A stretch of DNA of 64,000 nucleotides from Caballeronia sordidicola (GTDB lineage: Bacteria; Pseudomonadota; Gammaproteobacteria; Burkholderiales; Burkholderiaceae): contig NZ_JNFG01000202.1 of NCBI RefSeq assembly GCF_000729995.1, positions 62,001-126,000 of the forward strand, in the 5' to 3' direction. The number at the start of each line of letters is the position of its first letter. Within the stretch, counting starts at the first letter, position 1. The notes beneath the pieces are model-generated. The model was given only the letters and a program-made list of their open reading frames with translations. It did not search any database and had not been told where the DNA came from. Of the stretch, positions 62,361-64,000 are shown one piece after another. The translations under genes were made by a program, and so were the position numbers.

Positions 62361-64000
62361 AGCTCTCCCGTAACAGTTTGTTGTGTGGGTTGGTGGCTGA
62401 GAGCTTCCGGTCCGCTACTGCCTGGACCATCGGCTTCTCCGATTGGCAAACTGCAATGGAACGTGGCGCCCGTCACCGTGCCGGAGGCATCGATATTGTT
62501 CACCACCCAAAGACGTCCACGATGCGATTCAATGATCGATCGGCAAATGTTCAAGCCCATGCCCATACCGTCGGACTTGGTGCTGTAGAAGGGTTCGAAC
62601 AGGCGCTCGGCCGTGGCTTCATCCACACCGGGCCCTTGGTCCACTACGCTCACGCAGACAAACCCGCCGTCCACCCGCTGCACGACTACGCGGATCACAG
62701 GATCGACGGCGTTCGGCTTGGCATCGTGCATGGCTTCGGCCGCGTTCTTCAGCAAGTTCACCAGCACTTGCTCGATCAGCACCGGGTCCACATGGATCAC
62801 GGGCATGCGCGAGCGGATCTCGGTGAGAATGCGAATCTTGCGCTTGCGCGCTTCGATTTCCGCGAGGCCGACGGCGTCCGCGACAATATCCGCTACGCGC
62901 GTAGGCTGGCGTTTCGGTTCGCTGCGCTTCACGAATTCCCGGATGCGCTTGATGATCATGCCCGCGCGCACCGCTTGCTGCGCGGTCTTTTCGAGTACGG
63001 GCAACAGCGCCTCCTGCGACATGCGGCCCGATTTGACCAGCGCGACGCAACCCGAACAATAATTATTGATCGCGGCCAAAGGCTGGTTCAACTCGTGCGC
63101 GAGCGACGACGCCATTTCTCCCATTGTCATCAAACGGCTGGTGAACTGCAGCTTTTCTTCCTGCTGATCAGCGAGTTCCTGCGCCTGCTTGCGCGTGGTG
63201 ATATCGGTCGCAATTTGCATTTGCGCAAGATGGCCGTCCACCCATTGAATGTACTGGCGACGCACTTCGAACCACTTCTGGATGCCCTCCACATACACTT
63301 CCTGCGCGTCCGAGGTGCTTTCAGTCAGGGCGGTGGCGGGCAGGCCGGCGTAGGTATCGACCATATCGATGGAGTCAGACGACGCTTGCGCTGTATCGAA
63401 ACCTGCACCCGCCAGTTCGAGATGACCGTCCGGGCGAATGCCGAACAGATGCCGGTAATAGCGATTCGCAAAGAGCAGTTCGGCTTCGTCGGCGGCGAGA
63501 ACGGACACGGCCGCATCGAGGCTTTCCAGCACGGTCGTGAAGCGTTCATGCGCGGCGGCGAGATCTTCGCGAGCGCGGCGTGGCTCGGTAATGTCGGTCA
63601 TGGACGACATCCAGCCGGTCTGCCGGCCCGAACTATCGATCAGCGGCGACACATAAAGCCGCGCGTGGAAGAACGATCCGTCTTTACGTCGCACGCGCAA
63701 TTCGAAGCCGGACGAGGGCGCCTTGCCGCGCAGGGTCATGTCCAGTTGCCGCTGCATTTCCGGATACGCGTCTTTCGGCCAGTACGGAAAGGGCGCCACT
63801 TTGGACACCAGATCGCTTTCGTCCCAGCCCGTCATCCGGCAAAACGCGGGATTCACGTGCGTGATCCGGCCGTGCATGTCGAGCACGCGCATACCGATCA
63901 GCACCGAATTTTCCATCGCGCGGCGGAAGAACGCCTCGGCGTAGAGCGCTTGTTGCGCTTCAAAGCGTTGCCGCGTGTGTTTCCAGAGGCTCCACAAGCT
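62357..64000 (-). CDS. PAS-domain sensor histidine kinase (FixL-like), 5' end cut by the window
   Basis: At least 546 residues of a cytoplasmic-facing kinase; the frame is open to the window edge, so the N-terminus, possibly membrane-bound, is missing. A first PAS with PAC (VLDMHGRITHVNPAFCRMTGW, landmark N-P-A-F-C-R-M-T-G-W) is followed by a second PAS-like region (DAAVSVLAADEAELLFANRY). The HisKA box is SSLAHELNQPLAAINNYCSG, typical of FixL/TtrS-type kinases. The HATPase has NLLKNAAEAM and DQGPGVD. No heme-binding His is evident in what is seen, so oxygen sensing is not shown. Confidence 0.9.
   Translation of the reverse strand, partial: SLWSLWKHTRQRFEAQQALYAEAFFRRAMENSVLIGMRVLDMHGRITHVNPAFCRMTGWDESDLVSKVAPFPYWPKDAYPEMQRQLDMTLRGKAPSSGFELRVRRKDGSFFHARLYVSPLIDSSGRQTGWMSSMTDITEPRRAREDLAAAHERFTTVLESLDAAVSVLAADEAELLFANRYYRHLFGIRPDGHLELAGAGFDTAQASSDSIDMVDTYAGLPATALTESTSDAQEVYVEGIQKWFEVRRQYIQWVDGHLAQMQIATDITTRKQAQELADQQEEKLQFTSRLMTMGEMASSLAHELNQPLAAINNYCSGCVALVKSGRMSQEALLPVLEKTAQQAVRAGMIIKRIREFVKRSEPKRQPTRVADIVADAVGLAEIEARKRKIRILTEIRSRMPVIHVDPVLIEQVLVNLLKNAAEAMHDAKPNAVDPVIRVVVQRVDGGFVCVSVVDQGPGVDEATAERLFEPFYSTKSDGMGMGLNICRSIIESHRGRLWVVNNIDASGTVTGATFHCSLPIGEADGPGSSGPEALSHQPTQQTVTGEL

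Overview
The window looks like chromosomal DNA from a member of the Burkholderiaceae, most likely the Caballeronia/Paraburkholderia/Burkholderia group. The DNA is GC-rich. It carries recC-recB-recD-arfB, argA beside hrpA, glnA-ntrB-ntrC, a THI-box thiC, folD-prlC, many small lipoproteins, and a YadA-type adhesin with an extended signal peptide. This placement is inferred from gene content and protein style; no database search was possible. I see no insertion sequence, integrase, CRISPR array or rRNA. One tRNA gene (Leu, anticodon TAA) is present.

Layout. 0.1-4.4 kb: a cysteine dioxygenase-like cupin divergent from an Lrp/AsnC regulator, a small membrane protein, and a FUSC-family transporter with a long low-complexity insert. 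4.7-14.2 kb: recC-recB-recD-arfB, each junction overlapping by 4 nt. 14.3-20.4 kb (minus strand): a tandem 66-bp repeat, lldP, a 44-residue membrane peptide, two small lipoproteins, and thiC with its TPP riboswitch. 20.7-24.2 kb: an EamA exporter, then an isolated Fic protein with an AbiEi-like N-terminus preceded by four 24-bp direct repeats, then an entericidin-like lipoprotein. 24.5-28.4 kb: a CHASE3 histidine kinase, a DUF1328 protein, a bacterioferritin-like protein and two response regulators. 28.4-34.8 kb: two MFS transporters, a lipoprotein, tRNA-Leu, a 40-residue peptide, a TMEM175-like channel, a YfcE-type phosphoesterase and yggX. 34.8-41.7 kb: argA and hrpA, divergent and only 22 bp apart. 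41.7-45 kb: a BamE-like lipoprotein and the trimeric autotransporter. 45.5-50 kb: a beta-propeller protein, a fatty acid hydroxylase-family enzyme, an EI24 membrane protein, a CinA-N domain protein and a rhodanese. 50-55.7 kb: glnA with a sigma-54 promoter and NtrC-like sites, then ntrB, ntrC and xthA. 55.9-64 kb: a HigBA-like toxin-antitoxin pair, a codA-family deaminase, prlC, folD, and a FixJ/FixL-like pair running off the window.

How the parts fit. NtrB/NtrC sit just downstream of their probable target glnA. RecBCD plus ArfB combines double-strand break repair with ribosome rescue in one transcription unit. ThiC is controlled by thiamine pyrophosphate.

Most worth a second look: (1) the AbiEi-like/Fic fusion with its 24-bp repeat array; (2) the CodA homologue with Cys309 where E. 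coli CodA has Asp314, which points to 5-methylcytosine deamination; (3) a palindromic ATTATAAT between argA and hrpA, placed so that both transcripts could start at or next to their start codons; (4) the 66-bp tandem repeat after arfB; (5) two very small membrane-peptide genes.
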